Origin: JAVJSU01 sp040219275
Lineage (GTDB): Bacteria; Chloroflexota; Anaerolineae; Aggregatilineales; Phototrophicaceae
NCBI GenBank assembly: GCA_040219275.1
Contig: JAVJSU010000003.1
Location: 62,001 to 126,000, forward strand
Reading direction: 5' to 3'
DNA length: 64,000 nucleotides
Part shown: positions 27,023 through 35,307 of the stretch, piece by piece
Layout of the letters: every line of letters starts with the position of its first letter
Position numbering within the stretch: the stretch's first letter is position 1
The notes under the pieces: model-generated
Databases searched by the model: none
What the model was told of the DNA's origin: nothing
Seen by the model: only the letters and a program-made list of their open reading frames with translations
Position numbers and translations under genes: made by a program

Positions 27023-27051
27023 TGGACAATTCGTAGGGACAATGCTATGAT
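27023..27051 (+). promoter_or_regulatory. Promoter of rpsT
   Basis: TGGACA (27023-27028), 17-base spacer, TATGAT (27046-27051) with TGC extending the -10. It leaves an untranslated leader of about 70 bases. Confidence 0.75.
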
Positions 27052-27129
27052 GTCCTCCTATTTCGTAAATGTTTGGACAACCGAAGAATCTCTGTTTTCG
27101 TCGTTGTCATAACAGGGAGCTTATAAATT

Positions 27130-27399
27130 ATGGCTAATCACAAATCAGCGCTCAAGCGCATTCGTCAAAATGATAAACGTCGCATTCACAACCGCGTTTA
27201 CCGTAATCGTGTACGTACACTGGTGAAGAAAGCGCGTTCAACAATCAGCGCTAATAACGTGGATGAAGCGACAGAATCAACACGCAAGGCTGTTCGTGAT
27301 CTGGATATCGCGGCAAGTCGTGGTATTATCCACCCGCGAAATGCGGCACGTCGTAAAAGCCGTTTGATGAAGGCACTCGCCGCGCTACAGAACGCGTAA
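27130..27399 (+). CDS. rpsT: 30S ribosomal protein S20
   Basis: 89 aa, basic and helical. MANHKSALKRIRQNDKRRIHNRVYRNRVRT is the S20 N-terminus, and GIIHPRNAARRKSRLMKAL is its C-terminal signature. It binds 16S rRNA near helix 44 and helps early 30S assembly. It is a single-gene unit with its own promoter (27023). The terminator at 27472 lies inside the convergent gene. AGGGAG precedes the ATG by about 11 bases. Confidence 0.97.
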   Translation: MANHKSALKRIRQNDKRRIHNRVYRNRVRTLVKKARSTISANNVDEATESTRKAVRDLDIAASRGIIHPRNAARRKSRLMKALAALQNA

Positions 27400-27443
27400 C
27401 ACTTTTTGTGTTGCGTGGCAGATGTGGACAAGGTTAGTATTTG

Positions 27444-28100
27444 TCACGAACAATTAAAGCAATATCCCACACCTCGTACCGTTTTCAGGTAGCGAGGTTT
27501 TTTACTGTCTGGTTCAAGCGCCTCCCTTAACCAGCGAATATGCACATCTAGCGTGCGCGTGTCGCCGAGATAATCCGTTTCCCACACCTGTTCCATCAGT
27601 GTCTTGCGATCAAGAATTTGTTGTGGGTTACGAAAAAAGATTTCCAGAAGTTTCGCTTGTTTAGGCGGAATTTGTGTCTCCTTGCCGTTGGCAGTCAATA
27701 AGCGACGTTTGATATTGAGCGTAAATATGCCACAATTCACCGTTTCTTCTTGTTTAGGATTAATAAATTGTTCAATGCTAGTGAGTAAGTGTTTCACATT
27801 AATGGGTGGATGTAAGGTGATGTTGGCAGGGGTATCGTCTGTGGTGATCTGCTCTTTTTGAATAATATGGATGATCGGAATATTCGGATTGTGGTGCTTT
27901 ATCGTGGTGCAGATGCGATAGCCGGGAGTGTGCATAGACACTGCATCGAGCACAACTAAGTTTGTCGTGTGTTTAGATGTGAAATTTGATGCCTCTTTAC
28001 CACTTCTTACTTTTTCAATGGTGTAATGTTTCTCCATTGTCGCCACATATGCTTTGTTCTTCCCATTAAGGTAGCCTATGAACAAGATGGTGGCTGGCAT
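27444..28100 (-). CDS. OmpR-type winged-helix regulator with atypical receiver
   Basis: 218 aa. The N-terminal ~115 residues have a receiver-like fold. An Asp stands at the usual phospho-site (LVVLDAVSMHTPGYRIC), but the acidic pair expected after beta-1 is missing (ILFIGYLNGKN), and no Lys precedes the PP near HPPINVKHLL. Residues ~120-218 are a complete winged helix (PPKQAKLLEIFFRNPQQILDRKTLMEQVW, TRTLDVHIRWLREALEPD, YLKTVRGVGYCF). It probably works without classical phosphorylation. No kinase is adjacent. Confidence 0.82.
   Translation of the reverse strand: MPATILFIGYLNGKNKAYVATMEKHYTIEKVRSGKEASNFTSKHTTNLVVLDAVSMHTPGYRICTTIKHHNPNIPIIHIIQKEQITTDDTPANITLHPPINVKHLLTSIEQFINPKQEETVNCGIFTLNIKRRLLTANGKETQIPPKQAKLLEIFFRNPQQILDRKTLMEQVWETDYLGDTRTLDVHIRWLREALEPDSKKPRYLKTVRGVGYCFNCS
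27472..27503 (+). terminator. Terminator of rpsT, within the convergent regulator gene
   Basis: CCTCGTACC pairs with GGTAGCGAGG (27472-27480 with 27488-27497, one bulged G), followed by TTTTTT (27498-27503). The same bases encode KKPRYLKTVRGVG of the minus-strand regulator. Confidence 0.75.
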
Positions 28101-28286
28101 AAATACCCCTAAATATCTGAAAAAGAATACGCAATTAGCTTATTTATCGCTAGATAATGCGCTGATATGCTAAAAAAAGCAGACAAAATCTAAACACAAC
28201 GCTAGCTGAAGTCGTGAGGTTTGCGGATTTAATTGTAACGACAGGGTAGGACGACTAAAATTATAACATAGGAAGGAGGACAACGC

Positions 28287-28313
28287 ATGACTCCGATGCG
28301 TTGGAAACTATGA
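28287..28313 (+). CDS. Possible 8-residue leader peptide coupled to the M20 gene
   Basis: ATG at 28287 follows a near-perfect GGAAGGAGG at 7 bases and encodes MTPMRWKL, then TGA. The TGA overlaps the ATG of the peptidase (ATGA at 28310-28313). The best ribosome site of the region thus serves this tiny ORF, while the peptidase ATG has only a weak GGAAA. It may act by translational coupling. It could also be a chance ORF. Confidence 0.45.
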   Translation: MTPMRWKL

Positions 28314-29470
28314 AACAAACAATCGAAAAGCTCAACAAAACCTTAAACTGGGGTAAGCTTTCGCAACTTGCCAAAGTGGTTGTCGATACTGCGATCAATA
28401 TCCAACAAATTCCTGCGCCGACCTTCGAAGAAGAGGCTCGTGCAACCTATATTCTTGAACAATTTCAACAGATTGGACTCGTTGATGTTGAAATGGATGG
28501 TTATTTTAATGTCTATGGTCGTTTGCCGGGAAGAGATGCTTCTCGCCGTGCAGTGATGGTTTCTGCCCATTCGGATACCGTCTTTAAACAATCGGTTGAT
28601 CTCTCTATCAGAAAAGAGGGCGACCTCGTTTATGGACCTGGACTCGGCGATAATAGTATTGCTATTGCGGGTGTTATTGGCTTTGCGAAGTGGGTCAGAG
28701 ATGAGGACATAATCCCTGAATCAGACATCTGGATAGTTTCTACCACGCGTGAAGAGGGGTTGGGTGATCTTGGCGGGATGCGGGCGGCATATCATCGGCT
28801 CAAATCGAAAATCTGGTGTGTGATCAATGTTGAGGGTCTGGCGTTTGGGCATGTATATCATGCAGGGATTGCGGTACGTCGCTTGCATATCACTGCAACA
28901 GCTTCGGGCGGACATAGCTGGTTACATTTTGGGCGTGATAGCGCACTACATGGCATTGTTCAACTTGGCGCACAAATTACTGAGATTCGACCGCCAGAAA
29001 ATCCACGTACAACATACAATATCGGCATGGTGAATGGTGGGCAATCCATAAATTCTATTGCCAGCAGTGCAGAACTCTGGTTGGATATGCGCTCTGAAGA
29101 ACTTTCTGCTTTGCAAGGTCTGGAAAAGCAGGTGCTTGCGATTATTTCTACGCTTAAAACTAATGATTTGCATTTTGATGTTAAAGTTGTGGGTGATCGT
29201 CCGAGCGGATATTTATCCAGCGACCATAAGCTAGTACAGGGTAGTTTGGCGGTGTTACAAGTTATTGGAGTACGCGGACATTTACAAACGGGAAGCACTG
29301 ACGCCAATATCCCACTATCTGACGAGTGTCCCGCCGTGACGATTGGCATTACGCAGGGCGGAAACGCACATCGTCTGGACGAATATATTGAAGTTAAGCC
29401 AGTACAAGCCGGACTGAAACAACTGATTATTTTTGCGCTGGCGAGTGCCAGAGAACGTGACACCGAGTGA
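28310..29470 (+). CDS. M20-family zinc metallopeptidase
   Basis: 386 aa from ATG 28310; a TTG at 28301 is possible but has no ribosome site. Metal site: H87-x-D89 (VSAHSDTVF), D114 (GPGLGDNSIA) and the E148-E149 pair (STTREEGLGD). A dimerisation domain (~180-290) with GGHSWLHFG lies between the two halves of the catalytic domain. The family includes aminoacylases, carboxypeptidases and tripeptidases; the substrate is unknown. It is cytoplasmic. The next gene begins 9 bases on, so they form an operon. Confidence 0.88.
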   Translation: MKQTIEKLNKTLNWGKLSQLAKVVVDTAINIQQIPAPTFEEEARATYILEQFQQIGLVDVEMDGYFNVYGRLPGRDASRRAVMVSAHSDTVFKQSVDLSIRKEGDLVYGPGLGDNSIAIAGVIGFAKWVRDEDIIPESDIWIVSTTREEGLGDLGGMRAAYHRLKSKIWCVINVEGLAFGHVYHAGIAVRRLHITATASGGHSWLHFGRDSALHGIVQLGAQITEIRPPENPRTTYNIGMVNGGQSINSIASSAELWLDMRSEELSALQGLEKQVLAIISTLKTNDLHFDVKVVGDRPSGYLSSDHKLVQGSLAVLQVIGVRGHLQTGSTDANIPLSDECPAVTIGITQGGNAHRLDEYIEVKPVQAGLKQLIIFALASARERDTE

Positions 29471-29479
29471 GGTTAACTT

Positions 29480-30319
29480 ATGTCTACAATTGATTTGCTG
29501 ATCGCAGTACGCGATGAACATGCCACCCGTTTTAAGGAAAAGCTATCTACAAATACGTCGTTGCATTTACAGATCGTCAATAATAAAAAAGATGCGTTGG
29601 ATGTTTTAGCGGATCGCAATGTTCATACAGATGTATTTGTGGTGGACAATGGGCTGGAAGATGTTTATCTGCTGATTACAGAATTACGCCAAAAATATCC
29701 GCGTTTGCTGATTATCCTTGTGGATGAAGACGCTGATTTCGGGATGCCGGGGCAGGCAGATGATATTTCTACTGAGCCATTCCGCCATGATGATCTCGTC
29801 AATAAGATCAAACGCTTGATGTCTGATCGTCAATTGGAGACGTTGCGCTCGGATAGCTTGCCCGCAGTGCGTAATATCGCGCAACGCTTACGAACCGCAA
29901 ACGGGCGCACCGGCAAGCATGAATCGGCTGTGGCAACCTGCAAAGACATGGGCTATGACTATGTAGCTTACTATAACCTTGAAACTAAAGAACCAATAAA
30001 AATGGAATTGCGTGCACAACAGGGACCGCCAGCCATAACGTCGATTGCCCCGAAAATTGCAACCGCGGATGATTTGATGGGGTGGGTGGTGCAAAATGGT
30101 CAAAGTCGGATCGCTGGACATAAAGATACCCCTAATCATCCAATGGTCGCACGCGGTAGATTGGGAATCGTTGCCTGTGTGCCGGTAGCTTTCAGTGGGC
30201 AGGTGTATGGAGTGATGGTGATTTGTAATGACCGCCCAAATTCATTAACGCAAGAAAATGTCATGATGATTGAGTTAGTTTCAGCACAACTTGCGGCGGC
30301 ATTGAGCAAAGAACGTTAA
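29480..30319 (+). CDS. Receiver-like / GAF domain protein
   Basis: 279 aa, soluble. Residues ~1-115 have a receiver-like alternation (LLIAVRDEHATRFKEKL, DVFVVDNGLEDVYLL, LLIILVDED) but lack the N-terminal acidic pair, and the phospho-Asp region is shifted (VVDNG). Residues ~135-278 are a GAF domain (YDYVAYYNL, GWVVQNGQSRIAGHKDTP, GIVACVPVAFSGQVYGVMVICND). There is no output domain, so it may sense a ligand and act on a partner protein. It is co-directional with the M20 peptidase at 9 bases. Confidence 0.7.
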   Translation: MSTIDLLIAVRDEHATRFKEKLSTNTSLHLQIVNNKKDALDVLADRNVHTDVFVVDNGLEDVYLLITELRQKYPRLLIILVDEDADFGMPGQADDISTEPFRHDDLVNKIKRLMSDRQLETLRSDSLPAVRNIAQRLRTANGRTGKHESAVATCKDMGYDYVAYYNLETKEPIKMELRAQQGPPAITSIAPKIATADDLMGWVVQNGQSRIAGHKDTPNHPMVARGRLGIVACVPVAFSGQVYGVMVICNDRPNSLTQENVMMIELVSAQLAAALSKER

Positions 30320-30322
30320 ATA

Positions 30323-30361
30323 ACAGGGTGATATGAGTTTCTCAGCGCAATATCACCCTGT
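30323..30361. terminator. Bidirectional terminator hairpin
   Basis: Perfect 12-bp stem ACAGGGTGATAT / ATATCACCCTGT (30323-30334 with 30350-30361) between convergent stops at 30319 and 30369. TTATTT follows on the minus strand. Confidence 0.7.
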
Positions 30362-30368
30362 ATCTAAA

Positions 30369-31637
30369 TTAAGCCAGTTGCTTTAAGGCGGCTTCGAGGC
30401 GATCAATTTCCGCATGGGTGTTATAGTGCGCCAAACCAACGCGCACCATGCCATTTTCCGAATGATTCAGGCGATCCATAATTTCCACGGCGTAATAATC
30501 CCCACTCCACACATAAATATCCTGACTCGCCAGATGCGCCGCAATTTCATCCGGGGTATGTCCTTCTATGGTGAAGACGACTGTCGGCACGCGGTCTTCT
30601 AAACGCGTCTGATCTGTAATCCCATAAATTTTCGCGCTGTTCAGGTTGCCCAAAACCTCTAACAAATGGGATGCTAGTTCACGCTCATAATCACCCAGAA
30701 CCGCCATTGCCGTTTTGAGGTGTAGCTTGCGTTCAGTCAGTTGTTGAAATTGTGATTGATATGCCTCACCATACTGCTCACCGATGGTGGCGAAATACTC
30801 AATCGCCGCGCCGACTCCCGCAATCGTTTCGTAACTACCTGTCCCGACTTCCCAGCGATGGGGTGGTTTGTCTTTTGACGGGCGGACTTTGTAAACAGGT
30901 AACGAGGCGAGTAGCTCATATTTGCCCCACAAAATGCCAATGTGAGGACCGAAAAATTTATAGGCAGAACACAACAAGAAATCGCACCCTATCGCCTGCA
31001 CATCAATGGGTAGGTGAGGTGCACTTTGTACCGCATCGACGACATGATAAGCACCCGCCGCATGTGCCATTTCAGCAATTTGCTTAACAGGATTGATAGA
31101 ACCCACCGCATTAGAGGCATGAACGGTGGCGACAATTTTGGTTTTGTCCGTTAGGGCGGCTTCCAGCGTATTCATGTCTAATGTGCAATCTTCGGTGTTG
31201 ATATCTACCCAGCGCACAATTAGATCATGGTCGCGGGCGATCAGTAACCACGGAGATACGTTGGCATCGTGATCCATGCGCGTCAGGACGATTTCATCGC
31301 CTGCGTTTAACGTTTTAGCAAGCGCCCGACTAAGGCTAAAATTTAAGGTCGTCATGTTAGGACCAAAAGCGATTTCCTGCGAATTCGGCGCGTTCAAAAA
31401 ATCTGCCATGAGTTCGCGGGCGTTTTGGGTCATTGTATCGGTTCGTTGGCTAGTGGCGAAGGTCCCGCCGGAATTGGCATTCATTGTTGTGTAGTAATGG
31501 CTCACCGCATCAATGACAGATTTTGATACCTGTGTGCCAGCCGGATTATCGAAAAATACAGGAAGGGTGGATTTTCCAGCAACAGGCTGGTGGAGTGCCG
31601 GAAATTGTGCGCGGATTTTTTCTACATCAATCGTCAT
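30369..31637 (-). CDS. Class V aminotransferase, VC1184-type cysteine-desulfurase-like protein
   Basis: 422 aa, PLP enzyme. Schiff-base lysine K227 in CSAYKFFGPHIGILWG; H123 and D201 (DAVQSAPH) contact the cofactor. WEVGTGSYETIAGVGAAIEY marks the VC1184-like subgroup. The mobile loop that carries the sulfur-accepting cysteine in true IscS/SufS enzymes reads VWSGDYYAVEI and has no Cys, so desulfurase activity is doubtful. It lies 105 bases after the ABC ATPase in the same direction and may share the FMN-controlled transcript. Confidence 0.8.
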   Translation of the reverse strand: MTIDVEKIRAQFPALHQPVAGKSTLPVFFDNPAGTQVSKSVIDAVSHYYTTMNANSGGTFATSQRTDTMTQNARELMADFLNAPNSQEIAFGPNMTTLNFSLSRALAKTLNAGDEIVLTRMDHDANVSPWLLIARDHDLIVRWVDINTEDCTLDMNTLEAALTDKTKIVATVHASNAVGSINPVKQIAEMAHAAGAYHVVDAVQSAPHLPIDVQAIGCDFLLCSAYKFFGPHIGILWGKYELLASLPVYKVRPSKDKPPHRWEVGTGSYETIAGVGAAIEYFATIGEQYGEAYQSQFQQLTERKLHLKTAMAVLGDYERELASHLLEVLGNLNSAKIYGITDQTRLEDRVPTVVFTIEGHTPDEIAAHLASQDIYVWSGDYYAVEIMDRLNHSENGMVRVGLAHYNTHAEIDRLEAALKQLA

Positions 31638-31742
31638 AGTTGACCTTTTAAGTGTGCTTTCGCGGAAATTGTTACTTCATGAAATCAGTGCAAATTCTGA
31701 TTGCAAAGTAACAGACTTCGGGAAAATTCGCAATGTGATTGG

Positions 31743-32504
31743 TTATGCACGGTCAATAGCTTCTCTGACAAGGCGTGTTTTGCTGATGAAATGTTCGTCA
31801 TAGACTATTTCGTTTGGGCGTGGACGTGGGAGGTTGATGCCGATATCTGCGATGATTTTGCCGGGACGTTGGCTAAGTACAAGCACACGATCCGAAAGCA
31901 AAACCGCCTCCTGAATATCATGGGTCACCATCAGCGCAGTTTGTTGATACTTTTCCCAGATATGCAAAAGATCAAAACTGACTTTTTCGCGTGTGAGAGC
32001 ATCCAATGCACCGAACGGTTCATCGAGTAAGAGCACTTCCGGTTTTTGGATCATCACCCGTCCTAGCGCGGCACGTTGCGCCATGCCGCCTGACACTTCT
32101 GCGGGCAGAGCATCGGCGAATTCCTGTAGACCTAATGTGGGTAACAAGGTTTCAACTGCTTGATAACGTTTTTCTTCCCCTATGCCCTGAAGCTCCAACG
32201 GTAAGGCGATGTTGTCGCGGATCGTCCGCCATGGCATTAGATTCGCATTCTGAAACATCATACCGACCTGTGGTAATGGCTTTTTCACCTGTATTTCACC
32301 GACCCACGCACTGCCATGTGAGGCGCGTTGCAAACCTGCAAAAACCCGAACCAAGGTACTTTTGCCACTGCCACTTGGACCGACCAAACACACAAAATGC
32401 CCCGGTGTAATGGCAAATGTGATCGGTCCAAGTGCCGGGAGACTTCCACCCCCCGGCACCTCGAAATCAACAGTCAAGTCTTTTGTTGAAAGACCTACCG
32501 CCAT
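31743..32504 (-). CDS. ABC transporter ATPase, NitT/TauT/THI-type (probable vitamin importer)
   Basis: 253 aa. Walker A GPSGSGKST (42-50), Q-loop MMFQNANLMPW, signature VSGGMAQRAALG, Walker B VLLLDEPFGALDALT, switch histidine VTHDIQEA. This is the subgroup that energises nitrate/taurine/pyrimidine-type importers. Its start touches the stop of the THI5-type binding protein, and both lie behind an FMN riboswitch, so import of riboflavin or a precursor is the likely role. No permease gene follows. The cognate channel must be elsewhere or has been lost. Confidence 0.88.
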   Translation of the reverse strand: MAVGLSTKDLTVDFEVPGGGSLPALGPITFAITPGHFVCLVGPSGSGKSTLVRVFAGLQRASHGSAWVGEIQVKKPLPQVGMMFQNANLMPWRTIRDNIALPLELQGIGEEKRYQAVETLLPTLGLQEFADALPAEVSGGMAQRAALGRVMIQKPEVLLLDEPFGALDALTREKVSFDLLHIWEKYQQTALMVTHDIQEAVLLSDRVLVLSQRPGKIIADIGINLPRPRPNEIVYDEHFISKTRLVREAIDRA

Positions 32505-33649
32505 TAGTCTTCACTCATCATTGCGGGTACAAAGTCATTTGTATATGCGATTGCTAAATCAACGTCACCTGTCAGCAAACCCATCTCAACTAGCAGATCG
32601 CTGGTCGTTTCCCATGATGCTGGATCAGTCATGCCGAGTACTTCTGCTTGCCACAGGTCAATGGTGGCGAGAAGTACCTGAAACTGAATGAGGTCTTCCG
32701 GTGGGAATTCATTACTGAGTTCCGCGAAAAGCGCTTCGTTGCTCGCGGTGATGGCTTCGTGATCCGGTTCGGTTTCAAGGAATGCTTGTTGTACCTCTGA
32801 AGCACCCTCTAGCGCGGCTTGCAAGGCATCGTTGATGGGTAAGCCTTCAACATAATCAAGACTGATGAGATAGGCTTGTGCCGGATTGTTAATCGCATCG
32901 CGCAATCCCCGATCAAAGGCGCTGACTACTGCTTGAATTAGTTGTGGATTTTCAGCGATGGTTGTTTCATTGGTGATAATTCCGTTGGAGACAAGGTCGA
33001 CTGAGCCAGCAACGGGAATGACGGTAACGCTCGCAATGTCACCACATTCGCCTGCATCTGCACGTTGCTGAATCTGTAGCGGTTCGTTATTGGAATAGAC
33101 CGTGGCGGCATCAACCCGACCAGCACAAACGAAATCTGGTGCGGTGAAGCCAATAGACTCCATTTGAATGTCACTTTCATTCATGCCGTTGGCGGCAAGT
33201 AGGGCGGTTAAGCCACTATAAGTTGCGCCAAACGGACCCGGTACACCAACGGAAAGTCCTTGCAGGTCCGCGACAGTCGAGGCATCAGTGGTATCAGGAA
33301 TGACAATGCCTACCGGAAATTGCTGGAACCACTCATAGACATAAACCGCCGGACGACCTCCACTGCGGGCAAGGATGACCTGCTCACCACTGACTACGCC
33401 GAATTGCAATTCATTCGCGGCGATCAGATCAACAATCACGTTTTCGTCTAAATAGTCGACTATTGGATTCAGCCCGACTTCCTCAAAATAGCCTTGTTCC
33501 TGAGCGACATACAGCGGCGAAAATTGAATATTTGGCACGAATGTGAGTGCAAAATTCAGGTCTTCGGAAGTCTCCTGTGCCGTGATGCTAATTGCGGTTG
33601 AGAGTACCAATAAAAGTGAAAAGATAAGGGTAAAGCGTTTGAGAATCAT
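32504..33649 (-). CDS. THI5/NMT1-type ABC substrate-binding protein, RibY-like
   Basis: 381 aa. Signal peptide residues 1-25 (MILKRFTLIFSLLLVLSTAI...AQE), no lipobox. The body follows the SsuA/THI5 pattern (FALTFVPNIQFSPLYVAQEQGYFEEVGL, GVPGPFGATYSGLTALLAANG, FDRGLRDAINNPAQAY). FMN riboswitches in Chloroflexi are known to control a THI5-type riboflavin-binding protein called RibY; this gene sits 157 bases after such a switch with a terminator between. Riboflavin is therefore the best guess for its ligand. The fold also fits a thiamine precursor, so the switch decides the assignment. Confidence 0.83.
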   Translation of the reverse strand: MILKRFTLIFSLLLVLSTAISITAQETSEDLNFALTFVPNIQFSPLYVAQEQGYFEEVGLNPIVDYLDENVIVDLIAANELQFGVVSGEQVILARSGGRPAVYVYEWFQQFPVGIVIPDTTDASTVADLQGLSVGVPGPFGATYSGLTALLAANGMNESDIQMESIGFTAPDFVCAGRVDAATVYSNNEPLQIQQRADAGECGDIASVTVIPVAGSVDLVSNGIITNETTIAENPQLIQAVVSAFDRGLRDAINNPAQAYLISLDYVEGLPINDALQAALEGASEVQQAFLETEPDHEAITASNEALFAELSNEFPPEDLIQFQVLLATIDLWQAEVLGMTDPASWETTSDLLVEMGLLTGDVDLAIAYTNDFVPAMMSED

Positions 33650-33672
33650 TGTGTTTCCTCTGCCGTAGATAT

Positions 33673-33711
33673 AAAAAAACCGCCATTCGATTGAACGACG
33701 GGGCAGTTTTT
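33673..33711 (-). terminator. Riboswitch-controlled terminator
   Basis: Minus strand: stem AAAAACTGCC / GGCGGTTTTT (33702-33711 with 33675-33684, one G-U pair) and seven T (33679-33673), 23 bases before the binding-protein start. This is the expression platform. A further pairing links the segment just after aptamer helix P1 (33793-33805) with 33719-33731. Confidence 0.82.
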
Positions 33712-33806
33712 GGGGAGACTCAACACAAACAGATTTCCGCGAAAGTCAATAATTCGAGGAAATTCAAAGTACAGGAGCACAAGTGTGTTCCTGTTTGCGT
33801 TTGAGC

Positions 33807-33993
33807 ACCTTCTCCCATCCGGACTATGACCGTCGGCTCTGGTATCTCACCAGAATCCACCGGCATGACAACGAACTGTCATGACGCATTAGCAAAATTA
33901 CCGCTAATGACACGGGTCGCGGGCTAATCCTCATTAATATTGATATTATTGAGGCATCACCGCCGGTAGGGATTTTCACCCTGCCCCGAAGGT
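33807..33993 (-). ncRNA. FMN riboswitch (RFN element)
   Basis: Minus strand: P1 ACCTTC / GAAGGT closes 33988-33993 with 33807-33812. Inside are the conserved GGGGCAGGGTGAAAATCCC, ACCGGCGGTGATGCC, GCCGGTGGATTCTGGTGAG, GAGCCGACGGTCATAGTCC and GGATGGGAGAAGG blocks. FMN binding normally promotes termination, so the downstream importer genes should be on when flavin is scarce. Confidence 0.95.
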
Positions 33994-34001
33994 ACATTTG
34001 C

Positions 34002-34007
34002 AGTATA
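34002..34007 (-). promoter_or_regulatory. Extended -10 of the riboswitch transcript
   Basis: Minus-strand TGC-TATACT just 9 bases before the aptamer; no clear -35. Transcription would start almost at P1. Confidence 0.5.
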
Positions 34008-34080
34008 GCAAACTGTTGTTTGAAATGCGATAGATCACGGTCAGATTTGCAGGACATTTTTTGCTGGCTTATTTGATACG

Positions 34081-34115
34081 TTTCAGGGTATGAAGTTTGG
34101 TTTCATACCCTGAAA
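34081..34115. terminator. Strong hairpin after the aldo/keto reductase
   Basis: Perfect 14-bp stem TTTCAGGGTATGAA / TTCATACCCTGAAA (34081-34094 with 34102-34115), 31 bases beyond the reductase stop. It has no T run, so its efficiency is uncertain. Confidence 0.55.
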
Positions 34116-34145
34116 TTATCCTGATAGGACAGTCAGATGAGCTGT

Positions 34146-35096
34146 CTATTGAGGCTTGTTGTCGAGGATTTCTTCGATTTTCTCGTTAATTTCGTCGGTA
34201 ATCTTAACATCCAACGCCTTTAAATTTTGCTCAACTTGATGAGGCTTGCTCGCGCCGGTGATGACACTGCTGACGACTTTGTTTTTCATTGCCCATGCAA
34301 GTGCGAGTGCCGGTGTGGTTGTGCCCATTTCACCCGCTAACGCACCCAGTTTTTTCACTTTTGCAAGGTTTTCGTCGGTTAATCCACGATCTAGCCAGTT
34401 TGAGTTCGCACCACGGCTTCCTTCAGGAACACCATCGTTGTATTTACCCGTTAATAATCCGCCTGCTAGCGGACTCCAGACGACCAAGCCGATCCCGTAT
34501 TTTTCACAGGTGGCTTCAACTTCGCCTTCCACCTGATCGCGTACCAGCATGTTGTAAATCGGTTGTTCGGTGACGGGGCGATAGGTATTCACTCTATCGG
34601 CGATTCCCACCGCTTCTTCGATGTTCGCGGCTGACCACATGCTGGTTCCCCAGTATAAGATTTTGCCCTGTTGGATTAGATCACTGATTGCGCGAACGGT
34701 TTCTTCTGTTGGGGAGTCCGGATCGTAGCGATGGCAGAAGAAGATGTCTAGATAGTCCATATCGAAACGTTTGAGTGATTTTTCGACGGATTCGATGATA
34801 TGCTTGCGGGAAAGTCCGCGATCATTCACATTATCAGTCATGGGCCAGAAGGCTTTAGTGCTGACGACTAGATCACTGCGTTTGTAATCTTTCAGCACTT
34901 TGCCGACGACTTTTTCGGCTTCACCAAGTGAATAAATATCGGCGACATCAATGAAGTTCACACCATTCTCTATTGCCGTGCGTATACACTGTTCCGCGAG
35001 ATCATCTTCTACTTTGTCGCTTCCGTAGGTTAGCCATGCGCCGAGCGAAATCGCGCTGACCTTGACCCCTGCGTTACCAAGTCTGCGATATTCCAT
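34146..35096 (-). CDS. Aldo/keto reductase (K+-channel beta-subunit-like)
   Basis: 316 aa, TIM-barrel NADPH-dependent reductase. Catalytic set D50 and Y55 (FIDVADIYSLGE), K81 (STKAF) and H122 (FCHRYDPD). C-terminal cofactor segment SSVITGASKPHQVEQNLKAL. YWGTSMWSA and the overall spacing match the Kvbeta/YghZ-like group that reduces aldehydes. It stands alone between its own promoter and a strong hairpin and shares an upstream gap with rpe. Confidence 0.9.
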   Translation of the reverse strand: MEYRRLGNAGVKVSAISLGAWLTYGSDKVEDDLAEQCIRTAIENGVNFIDVADIYSLGEAEKVVGKVLKDYKRSDLVVSTKAFWPMTDNVNDRGLSRKHIIESVEKSLKRFDMDYLDIFFCHRYDPDSPTEETVRAISDLIQQGKILYWGTSMWSAANIEEAVGIADRVNTYRPVTEQPIYNMLVRDQVEGEVEATCEKYGIGLVVWSPLAGGLLTGKYNDGVPEGSRGANSNWLDRGLTDENLAKVKKLGALAGEMGTTTPALALAWAMKNKVVSSVITGASKPHQVEQNLKALDVKITDEINEKIEEILDNKPQ

Positions 35097-35257
35097 AATT
35101 ATGCCCCTTTGTGAGTAAATTGAATAATCTAGATTTGATTATAACGATGCTTGCTTAACGGAGGTAGTTTGCTAACGAAATTCACAGTTTATATAGCGTT
35201 TTAATCATTAAGCGGACACAATTCGCTATTTAAAGGGTTCGTTCCGCTGTAGTCAGC

Positions 35258-35263
35258 TATAAT
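35258..35263 (+). promoter_or_regulatory. -10 element for rpe
   Basis: Perfect TATAAT, 45 bases before the GTG start; the -35 (GGTTCG region) is poor. Confidence 0.5.
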
Positions 35264-35307
35264 ATTGTGTATGGTTGAGTCTAAAATAAATGGGAGAAGA
35301 AACGACA

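Noticed and set aside
28101..28115. 15-base string AAATACCCCTAAATA that also occurs at 45625-45639
   Set aside because: By rough estimate one or two chance pairs of identical 15-mers are expected in 64 kb; the two sites have unrelated contexts.
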